Shown here piece after piece: positions 33,540-45,360 of a DNA stretch of 64,000 bases. The notes beneath the pieces were generated by a model. The model was not told where the DNA came from, did not search any database, and worked only from the letters and a program-made list of their open reading frames with translations. Position numbers and translations under genes: made by a program. The stretch spans positions 1,379,681 to 1,443,680 of the forward strand of contig NW_008708707.1 of the NCBI RefSeq assembly GCF_000327385.1, in the 5' to 3' direction. Source of the stretch: Lottia gigantea. Lineage: Eukaryota > Mollusca > Gastropoda > Lottiidae. Every line of letters begins with the position of its first letter. Position 1 is the first letter of the stretch.

Positions 33540-33665
33540 AGACGGACGTTGCTTGCAGTGTGCAATTTCCCAAGACAGTGGCATAAATGTCTTTAACGTG
33601 TACGGTCTGAAGCACACGGGACCTCAATTTATTGTCTCATCCGATCAACTAGACGACTTCCATGT
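33540..33665 (-). repeat. Family B core next to family K tail
   Basis: GCAGTGTGCAATTTCCCAAG (minus-strand B core) is followed by CTTTAACGTGTACGGTCTG, AAGCACACGGGACCTCAATT and GTCTCATCCGATCAACTAG (family K). The two families are adjacent here and also at 62.5-62.7 kb, so they may be parts of one longer retroposed unit. Confidence 0.6.
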
Positions 33666-34180
33666 CTGTCCCTCCTAAATGCCTCACTGACAAGAGACAA
33701 TCAAGCTAGACTCAGTATCTTCATCAACGACTGCTTGCAACTGGCGGCATCTGGGAGGATGTCCAATCGTTCGAAATGTGATGTGCGACAACTGACCTAT
33801 TCACTTTGGTACAATTGATATTTTGACTTTTAAAACAATCTCGAAACTTGTGATTTCATTGTTTATTTATTTACGTTGACTTATCTCGATAATCATTCAA
33901 TTACTCAACCAAATATTGTGCTGTGGGGTGATTTAAACTTCGACTGGTTTAGACTTCAGTAATTATTTATCGTCTAGTCTTCCATATCTAAGGGGCATCT
34001 AAGTTTGAAAAGATCGATTTCGTTATAGAACAATTTCAGCCACTTACATTAACCTTTGGTACTACTCTGAAACCCTTCGATTGAAACCCAATAGCGTCTG
34101 TAGAGATCTTTGGACATTTCTTGCTTATTTGAGCACCTATCCGAATACTTGGCACATCAATTGCAATTTTTACGCCCTTC
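33666..34180. other. No recognised feature
   Basis: Nothing recognised beyond possible decayed continuation of family K. Confidence 0.4.
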
Positions 34181-34184
34181 TCAT

Positions 34185-34385
34185 GTGTACCGGTCAACGC
34201 CATGCAGTATGCAATGCGAAAAACCTCACAAAGACGGCCGCAATAGCCTACTCTTTTTTGATTTCCAAATATTTCAGCTTATAGACAAGATCATCGTGTT
34301 ATCCTTGTCAAATATGTTCGCTTATTTCTTTCTCTTTAGCACCCTGGGTATTGGTTTATTGTCCCATTCCTAACGACCAAAACTT
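34185..34385 (+). repeat. Family B core plus family A and K scraps
   Basis: CGCCATGCAGTATGCAATGC is a minus-type B core. GTTATCCTTGTCAAATATG (34300-34320) matches family A's 5' segment on the minus strand. TATTGGTTTATTGTCCCATT and CCTAACGACCAAAAC match K. The segment appears to be a patchwork of fragments. Confidence 0.4.
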
Positions 34386-34985
34386 TTTCTATTTTAAACT
34401 CAGAAGCTCAAATAATGGCTAATAATTAAATTTTGTATCATGAGATTTATAAGGGGCTTATTGACTTTGTATTAACTAATTGTTCAATAAAGCAAACATG
34501 AACCACCAAGGGAAATATAATACCTATAACAATTTTTCAAAAGCAGAATACGGATTTGTCAATGTCAACACTCCGCAGATTTATTTCAGGTTTTTCGCTA
34601 TTGTATTATCAATGATAATGCTAAATTAATCATTGTAAACTGTCAGGGGATTTTCAAACACAAATAACGCATGAACGTTTTTGACACGATGCAATGTCAG
34701 CTTAAAGGTGACCTCCCACACAAAAATATCTCTAGCACTCTTTGTAGAGTTCATTGTACAGATGATCACACGGACGATTTAAACGAATCAGCAGATTTCG
34801 TGAAAATCAAATACACACTACACGATCGAATTTGTTTTTTTTAAGGATCTTGATAATCGAGAGTACGGAAGTTGTATTAAGTGTGATGCGACCAAGACTC
34901 GGATATCTAGACTCTTTGAATATGTTTTCAAGGACGTCTTAACATTTTATATTGTGTCGTTGACGATACAAATGGAAGCAATTTC
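34386..34985. other. No recognised feature
   Basis: AT-rich; no frames or repeats recognised. Confidence 0.5.
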
Positions 34986-34989
34986 GTCA

Positions 34990-35070
34990 GGCAAATAGGC
35001 AGAACTTGGACAACAGTTACTACCATTGTACACTGCATGATGTTTCATGTCGTTGACAAAGTAGGACATA
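34990..35070 (+). repeat. Family B fragment
   Basis: CTACCATTGTACACTGCATG is followed by ATGTTTCATGTCGTTGAC and AAGTAGGACATAAAACACA, the B order of core then GGACGTAAAAC. Confidence 0.55.
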
Positions 35071-35389
35071 AAACACAAGTACATATCAAAGAAGACAGTA
35101 CAAAATTTCATGGCGATTGTCTAGTACATTCTACTTTAGCAATTTCTTTTATCGTATTGAGAAGAACTTCTGAGAAAGTAATGAGCCTCTTTACTGCTTC
35201 ATGCTGCCAGAACGGAACAATTTATGTACCGAAATGTTATCACGTTCAGCTTCATAAATCTTCAAAGCCCACAATTAGTCCAATTCCACCAGGAACTTTT
35301 AAGAAACACGAATCACAGAAAGTTTGAGATTACAGGGGGTTAATGGAAGCAAATTCCAACCGAAATCAAATCAGCAAATCAAGCTCAGG

Positions 35390-36066
35390 ACTTAAAAAAT
35401 CTCTAATAAGGTCAAATGAAGAGTTCAGATCGAAATGCAATGGTTAAAAGAGGTGCAGGAAATGCAACATTTATTCTGCGGCAGTCAATTTAGTCGCTAA
35501 CTGAAGGACTGAAAATATCTCCGAAAGGGTCAATTGAAGAGTTCAGATCGACATGCTACATTTAAACATTCAGTCAATTACTCCTTAAATGGTAGATATG
35601 TTCAACATCACTATCGGGATTTTAAAAGATCTCCAGTTAGGTCAATTGAAGAGTTCAGATTGAAATGTTACAGTTAAAAGAAGTGCATGAAATGAAAACG
35701 TTCTTCTGCGACAGTCAATTAGTCGCTGAAAGAGCGAAATACTACAATGCAGGAAATGCGAGGGTTTAGAGAGAGTAGGAAATTAATAATTTCTTCTGTG
35801 GCATTTAATTAGTCGTTAATTTCAAATTAGATTCACGGGAATTACAAAATCTCTAACAAGGTCAATTGAAGAGTTCAGATGTACATGCTAGAGTTAAAAG
35901 ACGTGAATGAAATGAAAACATTCTTCTGCGACAGTCAATTAATCATAGATATAGCCAAATAGTAGATTTAAAACACCTAATAAAGTCAATTGAAGAGTTC
36001 CTATCTAAAATGATACAATGTAGAAAATGAAACGTTTCTTCTGCGGCAATCAAGTAGTCGTTAAAT
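35390..36066 (+). repeat. Diverged tandem repeat, about 110-215 bp units
   Basis: GGTCAATTGAAGAGTTCAGA or a close variant recurs near 35410, 35528, 35639, 35859 and 35984. It is followed each time by ATGCTACAGTTAAAAGA-type and TTCTTCTGCGACAGTCAATT-type blocks. Unit lengths are irregular. The segment 35422-35545 has a perfect inverted copy at 36951-37074. Confidence 0.7.
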
Positions 36067-36699
36067 GGAAGAAAGAAACAAAGAGAAAAATCTGTATGTG
36101 GTGACAATTATGACATAGCCTGAAGCATTGTGGGTTATTGCCATAAACACAGAGTTGTTTTGAGTTAGTCCCATGGTAGTAAATTAAAGGCGAGAATGAA
36201 GCAATATTCGTGATGGTGCAGTGAGGCAGAAAGACTTCATACACTCAGGACTTGGCTGGTAGTTCATCTTAATTCCACTTCCATTCTAGTGGAAAATTAC
36301 CTTATATTCACTTTCGGTACTAATTATGCCCCGGTGTACGATAGATTGACAAGAAGTCGTTGGAAATAGCTAGTTGAGTAAGCAAGGCCTTGCTGCATTG
36401 ATAACTTCAGTTATGATATAATTCAGAACTGATATGGAGGGAATTAAGGCTTAGAGAACGGGTTAATGAACTGAAGATGCAATATATCATACATGCCTTT
36501 CGCCTTTATGTTACAAAGGTCACGTACAAAAACCAACTCGGAACAAATGGCGGAACAAATTTGACATGTATCTATTAACTATTTTATACTAGGTAATTGC
36601 AGCGAAAAAAGTCCATTAACCATTGCAGCAACTACTTAGGTTTCTCAACTGAAAAGTCGTGACATCAATAATTGTGCAGAATCGTCGTAATTAGAATTA
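36067..36699. other. No recognised feature
   Basis: A 64-codon minus-strand frame here has no domain. No repeat family recognised. Confidence 0.45.
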
Positions 36700-36905
36700 A
36701 TAAGAGTCGAGCAAGAACCATCTTCACAATGTCAAGGTGGTATGAACTGCGTCTAATACATTGACTGCAATAGCCACCTACTATCATAGACGTTTTCAGC
36801 GTACAATCAAATCAAAATCAATACAATGTTCTGTGATACAAACACGGTGGTTATTGCAGTCAAGGTAGTAGACGCAGTTCATACAAACTTTGAAGATCAG
36901 CACGA
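36700..36905. mobile_element. Foldback MITE family H, short copy
   Basis: GTATGAACTGCGTCTAATAC and ATTGACTGCAATAGCCACC on the left are mirrored by GGTGGTTATTGCAGTCAAGG and TAGTAGACGCAGTTCATAC on the right. A central GCGTACAATCAAATCAAAAT relates it to the longer copies at 25.7 and 58.1 kb. Its right end coincides with the direct repeats that bracket the inverted 124-bp fragment. Confidence 0.7.
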
Positions 36906-37160
36906 GCTTGACTTCCAATTTTGACAAAAAAGGAATTTTGTTTGGAAAATTGAACTCTTCAATTGACCCTTTCGGAGATATTTTCAGTCCTTCAGTTAGC
37001 GACTAAATTGACTGCCGCAGAATAAATGTTGCATTTCCTGCACCTCTTTTAACCATTGCATTTCGATCTGAACTGAAGACGCAGTTCATACAAACTTTGA
37101 AGATCAGCACGAGCTGACTTCCAATTTTGACCAGAAAGAAATTTTGTTTAGAAAATTGAA
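36870..37160. repeat. Inverted 124-bp copy bracketed by direct repeats
   Basis: Positions 36951-37074 are the exact reverse complement of 35422-35545; I found no mismatch over 124 bp. It is flanked by direct repeats of about 84 bp (36870-36953 and 37078-37160), both running AGACGCAGTTCATACAAACT to AAAATTGA. The direct repeats differ at about seven positions, including a one-base and other small indels. Confidence 0.85.
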
Positions 37161-38117
37161 AGAAAATATCATATCGCTAATGTCTACGGTAACATTTAAA
37201 GTCTACCTATAGTGTTTCGATGAAAACTCAACAACAGGATTTTTGCCTCTGAGAAAGACTCGAGAGTTACGGCCAAGATAGTACATTTCTATCTAATGTC
37301 TGCATGGACTCCTAACTGGTTCAGCTTTGTATAGAAGCCAAAAGAAATGACAAAAATTCTCAAAACAAGTGATCCAAAAGTAGTTCAGAGCAACTTCCAT
37401 ACAAAATAACATTTGAGCTCTGGCCCTAACGTATATCACGTCTAAAGAACTGATATGGCAAGATTTGTCGAGCTAAGCGTGTTTGTCTGCGATATCGACG
37501 CTAAAACATATGTTAAATATGCTAACAAATTTGAAATGTATTTCTTAAATGCACTTGCATATGGCTTACAGAATTTAAAACGCTATCAAGACACCAACAA
37601 TTGCTATAGTCAATATCCGTCAGAGGTGACAAATATCGGGAGGAAATTACCAACCTTCAAATGTTTTATTGATCTCCTTCTGGCCTTGTCATAATTATGT
37701 CTACTCAAACAGAAGAAGCTATTAATAATGCATTGTGCTTCGTACAAATCTTGCACTTACACTCTAAGATACTCGTGTCTGGATTCTCATTGTGTCTCGA
37801 TTACTTTCTTATATTACAGACGTGAAAAAAAGTTGACTTGATGATAGAGTATCGTGAATAGCGATGCTATTTGAACTGAAAACTATGCTCGATGTAGAGC
37901 TCTCAACATTTGGAATAGACGAAGTAGGCTAATGCCTCGAACCAAATTTCCCCATTGTGCTGTCTATGAGTGGAAATCAATTTCTTTTTCAATCTTTTCA
38001 ATTCCTCCTATTTCGTCTAAAGAAAAAGTTGTGTAAACTTTGGAATTGGTGCAAAAATATAAAGTTTAAAGTGCGTATCAAAATAGAAAACCGTTTGCTG
38101 AACTATGTTGATGTAAA
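37161..38117. other. No recognised feature
   Basis: A 79-codon plus-strand frame at 37455-37694 has no recognisable domain. The DNA appears unique. Confidence 0.45.
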
Positions 38118-38365
38118 ACCTTCCCATCTGAAATACTAATCCTGTCTGATATACCAATCCTTTCTGATATACCTACCTCATCTGATATACCAGTCCCATC
38201 TGATATACCAATCCCGTCTGATATACCAATTCCACCTGATATACCAATCCCATCTGATATACCTATCCCATCTGATAAACCTATCCCGTCTGATATACCA
38301 ATCCCATCTGATATACCAATCCCATCTACCAATCCCATCTGATATACCAATCCCATCTGATCCAC
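38118..38365. repeat. Minisatellite, 18-bp unit, about 14 copies
   Basis: The unit is CTGATATACCAATCCCAT with C/T and A/T variants. The minus-strand frame of Gly-Ile-Ser-Asp repeats exists because 18 is a multiple of 3. Confidence 0.9.
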
Positions 38366-40037
38366 TATCAACTTCCAGTATACGCCTTAATTAAGAATTG
38401 GTTATTTTTTAATTCCTCTGAAAAACTTATCATCCTAAAACAAACAGTAAAAAATATTCTTGGACAAAACGATCAAATAAATGAGCCGACACGCATAAAG
38501 TTAAACAGGAAATTAAATACGGAAGCCGCTGACATAAATAATAATTTGAACGAATTGAATCACTCTAGAAATCTAGTTCAGCACCTAAATGGCTTTCGTG
38601 AGTTATCCGGGATTACTGGCATTAATTCATCATTAAATAATAGTCTTACTCGCTCAGTAGTCACGCCAGCATTCTCCCTAATGACAATTACTAACTAACT
38701 GCTACACGAAATTGATTCCAAATCCCTAAACTCTTACACGATAGGTTATCTATCTGTTTGGCGTTCCTCACACCTCTTAGTTTCTCAAGCCACACTGGAA
38801 TGATGCATGAAATGGTGTCCTCACAACAAAGCGTATACTGAAGCCTATGAGCTGTGTGTAAATTTATGTGTATACGCACAAGCAACCGAAATCAACTATA
38901 AAATCTATCTGTAACATGTTCCACCTACGGGTTGAATATGATGTGCGCGTGGGTTGCGTTGCTATGGCCACTATGTTTTTATTGGTAACCATACGCAACT
39001 GATGATCGTTACGGCATGAGGGCAGTCTTAATCTGCGTATTGATGTGTACATAAAACCTATTAATGCGTGCTGAACTTATGGCTGACGTACCTTTCCCGC
39101 ATGATGGTATGCGTGGACTACTTATGGGGGCCGATCTTGCGACTGGGGAAATCTGAAAGGAAAATTTCAAAGATTGTTAGCAGTTGGAAAGAGGATTAGA
39201 CCACTCGCTTGATTAAGTCAACTTAAGATCAACGACTGAAAAACCGGAAGCCACTACTCCATATTACAAACATATTCTGATATTCAACCAGAATGGTTGG
39301 AATCTGCGAATATACAGTTGATCGCAGTTATTATCAGTTGATTGATTTGTCGATATGATGCTGTGAGCCGCCAGGTTTGTTGGTCGGTAGATGACAAGTC
39401 CGCTTTCAGTTGATATTGAGCTGCCAATCGTATTGAGCTCCCCTAAACTATGCTTATACAATGACTGGCGCTTTTTGTCCCCACAGACAGGAAACATCCC
39501 CCGGCCTTGACACTGTCCATTGGGGCTTAACTATAAATAACTAATGCAATAATGGAATCTAATAACCTTTGCAATTAGTAAGGATTATTATAGCTTTGCC
39601 TTAACTGGATTAACCCATTGTTGTATATGGGATATATTGTTATTTAATATATAATATATTTATAATGATTGTACGCGATAATACTGTTAAGTAATTGCAA
39701 ATAACACTTTCCGAGCACCTGATACCACTATGCGAATGGGGTTGTCAGACCTGTGTTCCTACCAAAGGATACCTTATGATGTCGTTTGGGTATATTTGGG
39801 TATAGTGCTATTTGTCATGAACGTATAGACTTTTATCAGTAAAATGAGGATATGAAGACAGTCGGTAAATGGAATTTTATGTCATACGTCATCTTAAATA
39901 AATGGAATTTTTTCTTTTGATGAAAATATTAGCTGAGTCTTATTCCCAAAACCATTTTGCATTTATTATTAGCAATAGTGCTGTCATAAAGACAGTTATT
40001 ACTCTGATATTGTGAGAAGCACAAATGGTGGTTGGGT
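38366..40037. other. No recognised gene
   Basis: A 77-codon minus-strand frame at 39264-39497 has protein-like composition but no motif or splice context I trust. An AT-only patch lies near 39635-39665. No transposon ends were found. Confidence 0.45.
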
Positions 40038-40272
40038 AAAGGCGCGGGCACACGAGCTGTCATGGTCGGAGATTTTTGTCGCCAACTCGAATCTTGAGAA
40101 AAATCAAGATAATCGTGTCGCCGACAAAATTTATAATATCAAACAAGTTTGATAATTGTCACAGATATTTTTATCGTCTGCAATCATCCAATCAGATTCA
40201 TTTTCCGTACGTGATTATCTACAGGGTGGAAAACAACCGACTGGATTTTTGTCTCCTTGTGTGCCCGTGCCG
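40038..40272 (+). mobile_element. MITE family D, third copy
   Basis: AAGGCGCGGGCACACGAGCT at the left is mirrored by GTGTGCCCGTGCCGGT at the right. It shares ATATCAAACAAGTTTGATAA with the 6.4-kb copy but is shorter by about 120 bp. Confidence 0.8.
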
Positions 40273-40273
40273 G

Positions 40274-40665
40274 TCATTGGAACTCAACAGTACATCAGCA
40301 CGCACAGTCCCAATTGCATAATATATTGAAAAATTGCTTCGAAAATATTCACATATATTTCATGAAAAATATTCTCATAGTTGATCGTCCCCCTCCTCAC
40401 CCACGCATGCGCTAAGGGCATGATCACCAATTTATGATTTATGGTCATAAAGTTCATATCGTGCTTCGTTGCTTGCACACAAATTTTAATTCAAAGGCTA
40501 ATTTCCTCACACGTGGCTTATTTAGCGTCTGTTTCGTATATTTCTGTCGCTGAATTAAATCTGTTGATTGGAAATTAATTTGACGATAATAGCCTACAGA
40601 AATCGTCTAGTTATTATCTGAAAGAAGGATTCCTTAAAGCTAATCGAATCATCGTTTTAGTTCTT
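40274..40665. other. No recognised feature
   Basis: AT-rich; a 64-codon minus-strand frame without features. Confidence 0.45.
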
Positions 40666-41194
40666 ACAGACTTGATGCCGTTAACATTGTATCTATCTGA
40701 AAGAAGTCCTTAAAGGGATTGTAAAACGGTTTTCAAAATTTCGCATGTGTATCGGGGACACTGAGAGCATCAATTTGCACAATTCCAATTTTCAAGCAGA
40801 AGTCTGTGGTTCCTGCAATTCCACTAAAACTAAGTGTTCGATGGCGGCACTAATCCCGAGGAGACTTAAGTGAAAAAGCATATTTTGCGATTAGTGACGT
40901 CTTCAAACACTTATTTTTTATGGAATTGTTAAAACCATAGACATCTGACTGAAAATAACAATAATAGCCCCCCCCCCCCCCTCCTGAAAAATTCTGACAG
41001 ATCAATACCATTACTGCAACTAAACACCATTGCCCCTCCAGATATATTACATGCCCCTTCGAACTATCAAATCTGGCTAAGGGGCTGGTCCCCGATATAC
41101 ATTAACAATTTCGAAAACCTCGTCACAATCCCTTTGAAGCAAATCAAATCAACTTTTTACTTCTTATGGACTTGATACCGTTAACATTGTACCC
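40666..41194. repeat. 35-bp direct repeats around MITE-like DNA
   Basis: ACTTGATGCCGTTAACATTG (near 40673) and ACTTGATACCGTTAACATTG (near 41171), each preceded by a TTCTTA word, bracket about 460 bp. Inside are CTTAAAGGGATTGTAAAACG, which looks like a MITE end, and a hAT-type fragment. Confidence 0.5.
40962..41065 (-). mobile_element. hAT-type MITE fragment
   Basis: On the minus strand it matches the 24.96-kb element through TATCTGGAGGGGCAATGG, GTTGCAGTAATGG and TTTTTCAGGAGGGG. It includes a run of 14 C at 40968-40981. Confidence 0.55.
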
Positions 41195-41795
41195 ATCTTC
41201 AAGAAGAAACAGTCAATCAAGCTTTAAACGAATATTGGAAGCAGACATTTTAATTATTGGGTTTGTTGAACCAATTTCGCCTATTCATTCTATCAGAGCA
41301 GTCAATTGCATTCAACGTCAAGAAAGCATAATACATCATTGAACGTCATTCGCTTGTCGTGAAAACATTGCCTTATCAGACCACTTGTACGCCGGAAACC
41401 GTGTTAACTTTAAGCTAATAATGATGGAATTGTGGTCTAAAATTACCGCTATTCACATCCCGACAAGCTTGTCATCTACAAATCGTTCTGTTCAGTCTTT
41501 AAATTACCATAGTTTGACCTACTCTATAATTACAGAGGCTCTTCATCAGCTGAAAAATTTAAAAAATTATTTGGCCATAAATTTGTTTCGATTGAAAAGA
41601 TATACTAGAAGTTAACTCAACTAGGTAAATGAGTTGAAAAGTAAATGTTGAATAATCGTCTAGTATAAAAGAGTGTCTCACTTGAATTAGGAAAAATTCT
41701 TCAGTGGGTGGGAAATTAACTGGAGTTTTACGTCTAACCTTTCAGCACCTGTTTGGGTTCTCGAAGACTAGCAACAAGGTGAATAATTTACTAGA
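41195..41795. other. No recognised feature
   Basis: A 76-codon plus-strand frame at 41385-41615 shows no domain. Confidence 0.45.
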
Positions 41796-42020
41796 ATAAA
41801 AACTCAGGTTCCTTTCTACCAGCTGGTCCTTGGCCAGACCTAATGTCACTGATCTTTCTCGATTATCCGTGCCCCTACTATTTACAGCTAGGTCGAGTGG
41901 AATAATGAGTGCAGATGACTTATTTAATGCAATCGGACTTTCAAACGCCGATCGAGATCGGAACCCACAGTCACCATTTGATCGACGTTACTTTGTGTTT
42001 AAACGGTTTTCAAACCCATA
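41796..42020 (+). repeat. Family A, long copy
   Basis: CCTTTCTACCAGCTGGTCCT, TGATCTTTCTCGATTATCCG, TTTACAGCTAGGTCGAGTGG and a trailing ACTTTCAAACGCCGATCGAG-type segment give the full family order. Confidence 0.7.
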
Positions 42021-42205
42021 ATCCAATTGACAGCAGACAAGGAAGCAATACTCCATTAAATTTGTGCGTGATTAATTTCAGCGTTCTATAATCTGATGCG
42101 AGATAATTATGATAAAATTAAAAGTGACATATGATGAAATGGTAATCTTTCAATCACCTAGACTGTATATGGAATTATTATTTTATTAATAGACGTGTCA
42201 CGGTA

Positions 42206-42379
42206 ACCAATCAAAACCTGTCATTTAGATATCGTTTCTTGATAACGATGACGCATTATGGGATAGCGAAACCCAAAGTAAAGAAAGTGAAATATGACAG
42301 CTTCTTTGGGTTTTTCGCTATTCCGCATTTCGTCATCGTTTTCATAAAACTAGCTCTATGTCACACGCTTTGATTGTTT
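42206..42379. mobile_element. Single-copy foldback element
   Basis: The left arm ends ACGATGACGCATTATGGGAT, AGCGAAACCCAAAG. The right arm, reverse-complemented, reads ACGATGACGAAATGCGGAAT, AGCGAAAAACCCAAAG. The arms continue outward to an ACCAATCAAA / AACAATCAAA pair, about 80 bp each around a 16-bp centre. No second copy was seen. Confidence 0.65.
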
Positions 42380-43714
42380 AAAAATAAAAATCATTGGAAC
42401 GTGATTGTGGAAAAAATTTGTTAGATTACAATGGGGACAAAAGATTGCAGAAATAATTAACGAAATTGTCTGGGATTTTAAAAACAGTTACGCAGACCTG
42501 CATTCTGTCATCCGCTCTTTGGTGTGACATTGTACCCATTTACACAGCTTTCAAGAGTACCATCAAAGCAGAATGATATAGACATATGAGCGGTACTTCG
42601 GTCCGTATCAACAAATGTGCGTATGAGAAATGCGTGTCGAAGGTTTCAGAACAATATAACCAATATCGTATCTGAAAGAGAATATAAAAAAATAGGTTAA
42701 AATAGAAAACTGCGCAAATACAGGATACCATTTAAGTAAGGTTAAACCAAATGACAGAGCCATTTTTGGAAAGCAACAGACTTTTCCCAAGTGCTGTGGT
42801 CTACAAACGATGCCTTCACCCAACTGCTTCAAGATTATGACATACTCTGCTGAAACAGAAATAATAATGACCTAAAGCGAAACACTTAAATGTGTATTTT
42901 TAACTACATTAGAATACATATTTGTATAACTGCTAACAGGTAAACTATTTATAAATGTCATAGAATGTATTGACAACCGCCAGCAATATTCATAAATGTC
43001 TCCTTATAAAATATCAACGAGATAAAGAATTTAAAAGGGTTACGGGCTAAATATTGTAAGAGGAAGTCAATTTTAAAGAAACTACTTTTAATCGGAACTC
43101 ATGTGAATTGTTATGTAAATTATTTCTCTTGAAAAGACAAATGTCGACCAAAACCATACATTTCCTCAACCTTAAAAAAAAATGTTTTACGACGCAGTTT
43201 ATCTAAAGAGACAGGAAATTATTTTATTCTTCTCTTTCTTTTTTTTTTTATTGAAAACTGATTGTATTTAAAATTTTATGCTTTTTATCAAGGTCGGCTA
43301 ATGTGTTTTCTGTTGTCGTAGTAAACTTTAGGTTCTTTTGCGTACACGTCCTTGGTCCCCAATATTTGAGCTCTCCATCCGTCTTGCCCTTATACGCTTC
43401 TGATATTCTGATACCCCTTGTGCACAATTATTTCAACTGTGGTCGTATTAAACAGCTACTCCAATTACTACCTCAGGTTTGCCTTGTGTGTATTTGATTC
43501 CCCAATGTTATTAGCTCTCCGTGCCCGTTAACCCCACCTCCCCCTACCACCCCCTCTCCCCGGTCCATGGCGAAACTGCGAAGCGAGTCTGTAAGTGACG
43601 CAGGTCTTAGGATGCACAAGGAAACAAACCTCAATGTTCGTTAAGGTGATAAAAGAGTTTGGCTTTTATGAGAGTAATCCATGAGGGTTGAAAATTTTAA
43701 AAAATGAGTAGAAA
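42380..43714. other. No recognised feature
   Basis: Two overlapping minus-strand frames at 42540-42832 and a plus-strand frame at 43303-43497 have no recognisable motifs. A C-rich patch lies at 43528-43562. Confidence 0.45.
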
Positions 43715-43790
43715 ATCCTTACAAAATATCCTCTATTGCGTACTGAATAACGTTGTTCGTCAGCAATAACTAGGATAGGACATGTCATAA
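43715..43790 (+). repeat. Family B fragment
   Basis: TTACAAAATATCCTCTATTG, CGTACTGAATAACGTTGTTC and AGGATAGGACATGTC follow the B order with several changes. Confidence 0.45.
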
Positions 43791-44809
43791 CATTTTCATT
43801 GAAAATAACACAATCTACAACATGCTCTAGACAATAGACTATTACGACAACTGTACTTTATTCTGTTATTCTTAAACACTCCCCTGCATGCATTATATAT
43901 AACATGTCTGTTGAACAAGTTACATCAAAAACAATGTCTTCGCAAAAGGACACGATTGACTACTGAAGATTTCGTTGCAATTCTGTTTACTTCAATGGAA
44001 TTGTTTGATTTACTGGCCTATGCAGCATGTGCAATTTTTTTTGCGAGAATTATAGAAAAAAGTATGGTGTAAATTGAAGACATAAGTGTCTCCGATAAAT
44101 ATACAGAGATCACAATCAATTGTTAAAAACAGCATATATATGCGTTGGAAATCTTGTTTTTTTTCGCAATTATCATCATTTCAGTTTGGAAATGGATCAT
44201 TTTGCATCATCATTTCCGTTTGGAAATGAATCCTTTTTGGAGAACGATTGCGTTTAATGATTGGGCAAATAAAAACTATGCATGCTAAGTCTTAGGAAAT
44301 ATGAAATAATGTAAACCTTTAACGGGTGCCAATTCCAGTGGTATATTTTTTTTATGTCAATGTAGCCGAATCGGCTTTTTTATCTCAAAGGTGACATTAG
44401 GGGCTCAATGGAGAGATTTTCAAGTAGTTTCAAATGATAATCATGCTAAGTAGGGAGGGAATTCGCCTCTAAGTGATTTTAAATCAAATATAAAAAGAAT
44501 TTAATGTCATTTCCAAGGACGTTTCCTAGCCTTAAAAAAAAATTTATATTTATGAATGTATCTAAGTCCAATTTTGTTTTGGCTATGTTTTTACATAAGA
44601 CAGATTTTAAGTTGGTGCGTTTTCAGATTGTAATACCATTTGATATTACATTTAATAAATAATGCACTTTAATTATACATGACACTTAATTAAATATTAC
44701 AAATATTAAATAATACAATTAATGACTTTTTGTGATGCTGACTTGAGGATTTATCAACCCAAATAGTGTAATATTTACTGAGGCCAACAGCTGACAATTA
44801 TTGGACATT
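43791..44809. other. No recognised feature
   Basis: AT-rich. A small repeated word TTTCAGTTTGGAAATG / TTTCCGTTTGGAAATG lies at about 44180-44230. Confidence 0.45.
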
Positions 44810-45360
44810 TATAGATATTGGACCTTAATATATGTGCACTTTAAAAGATATTGGACTTTAATACATATTGAAATATAATAATATGAAAATTTGACTTTGA
44901 TAAATATGGAACTTTCGTGTGATATTGGGCTTTGATAAATATTAAAATTTAATAAATATAGGACCTGAATAAATATTGGACTTAAATATATATTGAACTT
45001 GAATAAATATAGGACCTTAATAGATATTGTAGTGAATTTTAATAGATGTTGAAATGTCATGAATATTAAAATTTGATAAATATAGGACCTGAATAATTAT
45101 TGGACTTAATTAGATATTGGACTTAGATAGATATTGGACTTAAATAGATATTGGACTTAAATAGATATTGAAATTTTATAATTATTAGACTTGAATAAAT
45201 ATTGGACTTTAATAAATATAGTACTTGAATAGATATTGGACTTTAATAAATATAGTACTTGAATAAATATTGGACTTTAATAAATATAGTACTTGAATAG
45301 ATATTGGACTTTAATAAATATAGGACTGAAAACTTTAATAAATCGAATATATAAATATTG
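44810..45360. repeat. AT-rich minisatellite, 17-18-bp unit, about 30 copies
   Basis: The unit is AATAAATATTGGACTTG with AATAGATATTGGACTTA and AATAAATATAGGACTTT variants. Near 45185-45310 a two-unit higher-order repeat appears, TATTGGACTTTAATAAATAT then AGTACTTGAATA. The left third is more diverged. Confidence 0.9.

Noticed and set aside
39264-39497. 77-codon minus-strand frame with protein-like composition
   Set aside because: No splice context, domain or neighbouring exon; too short to claim.
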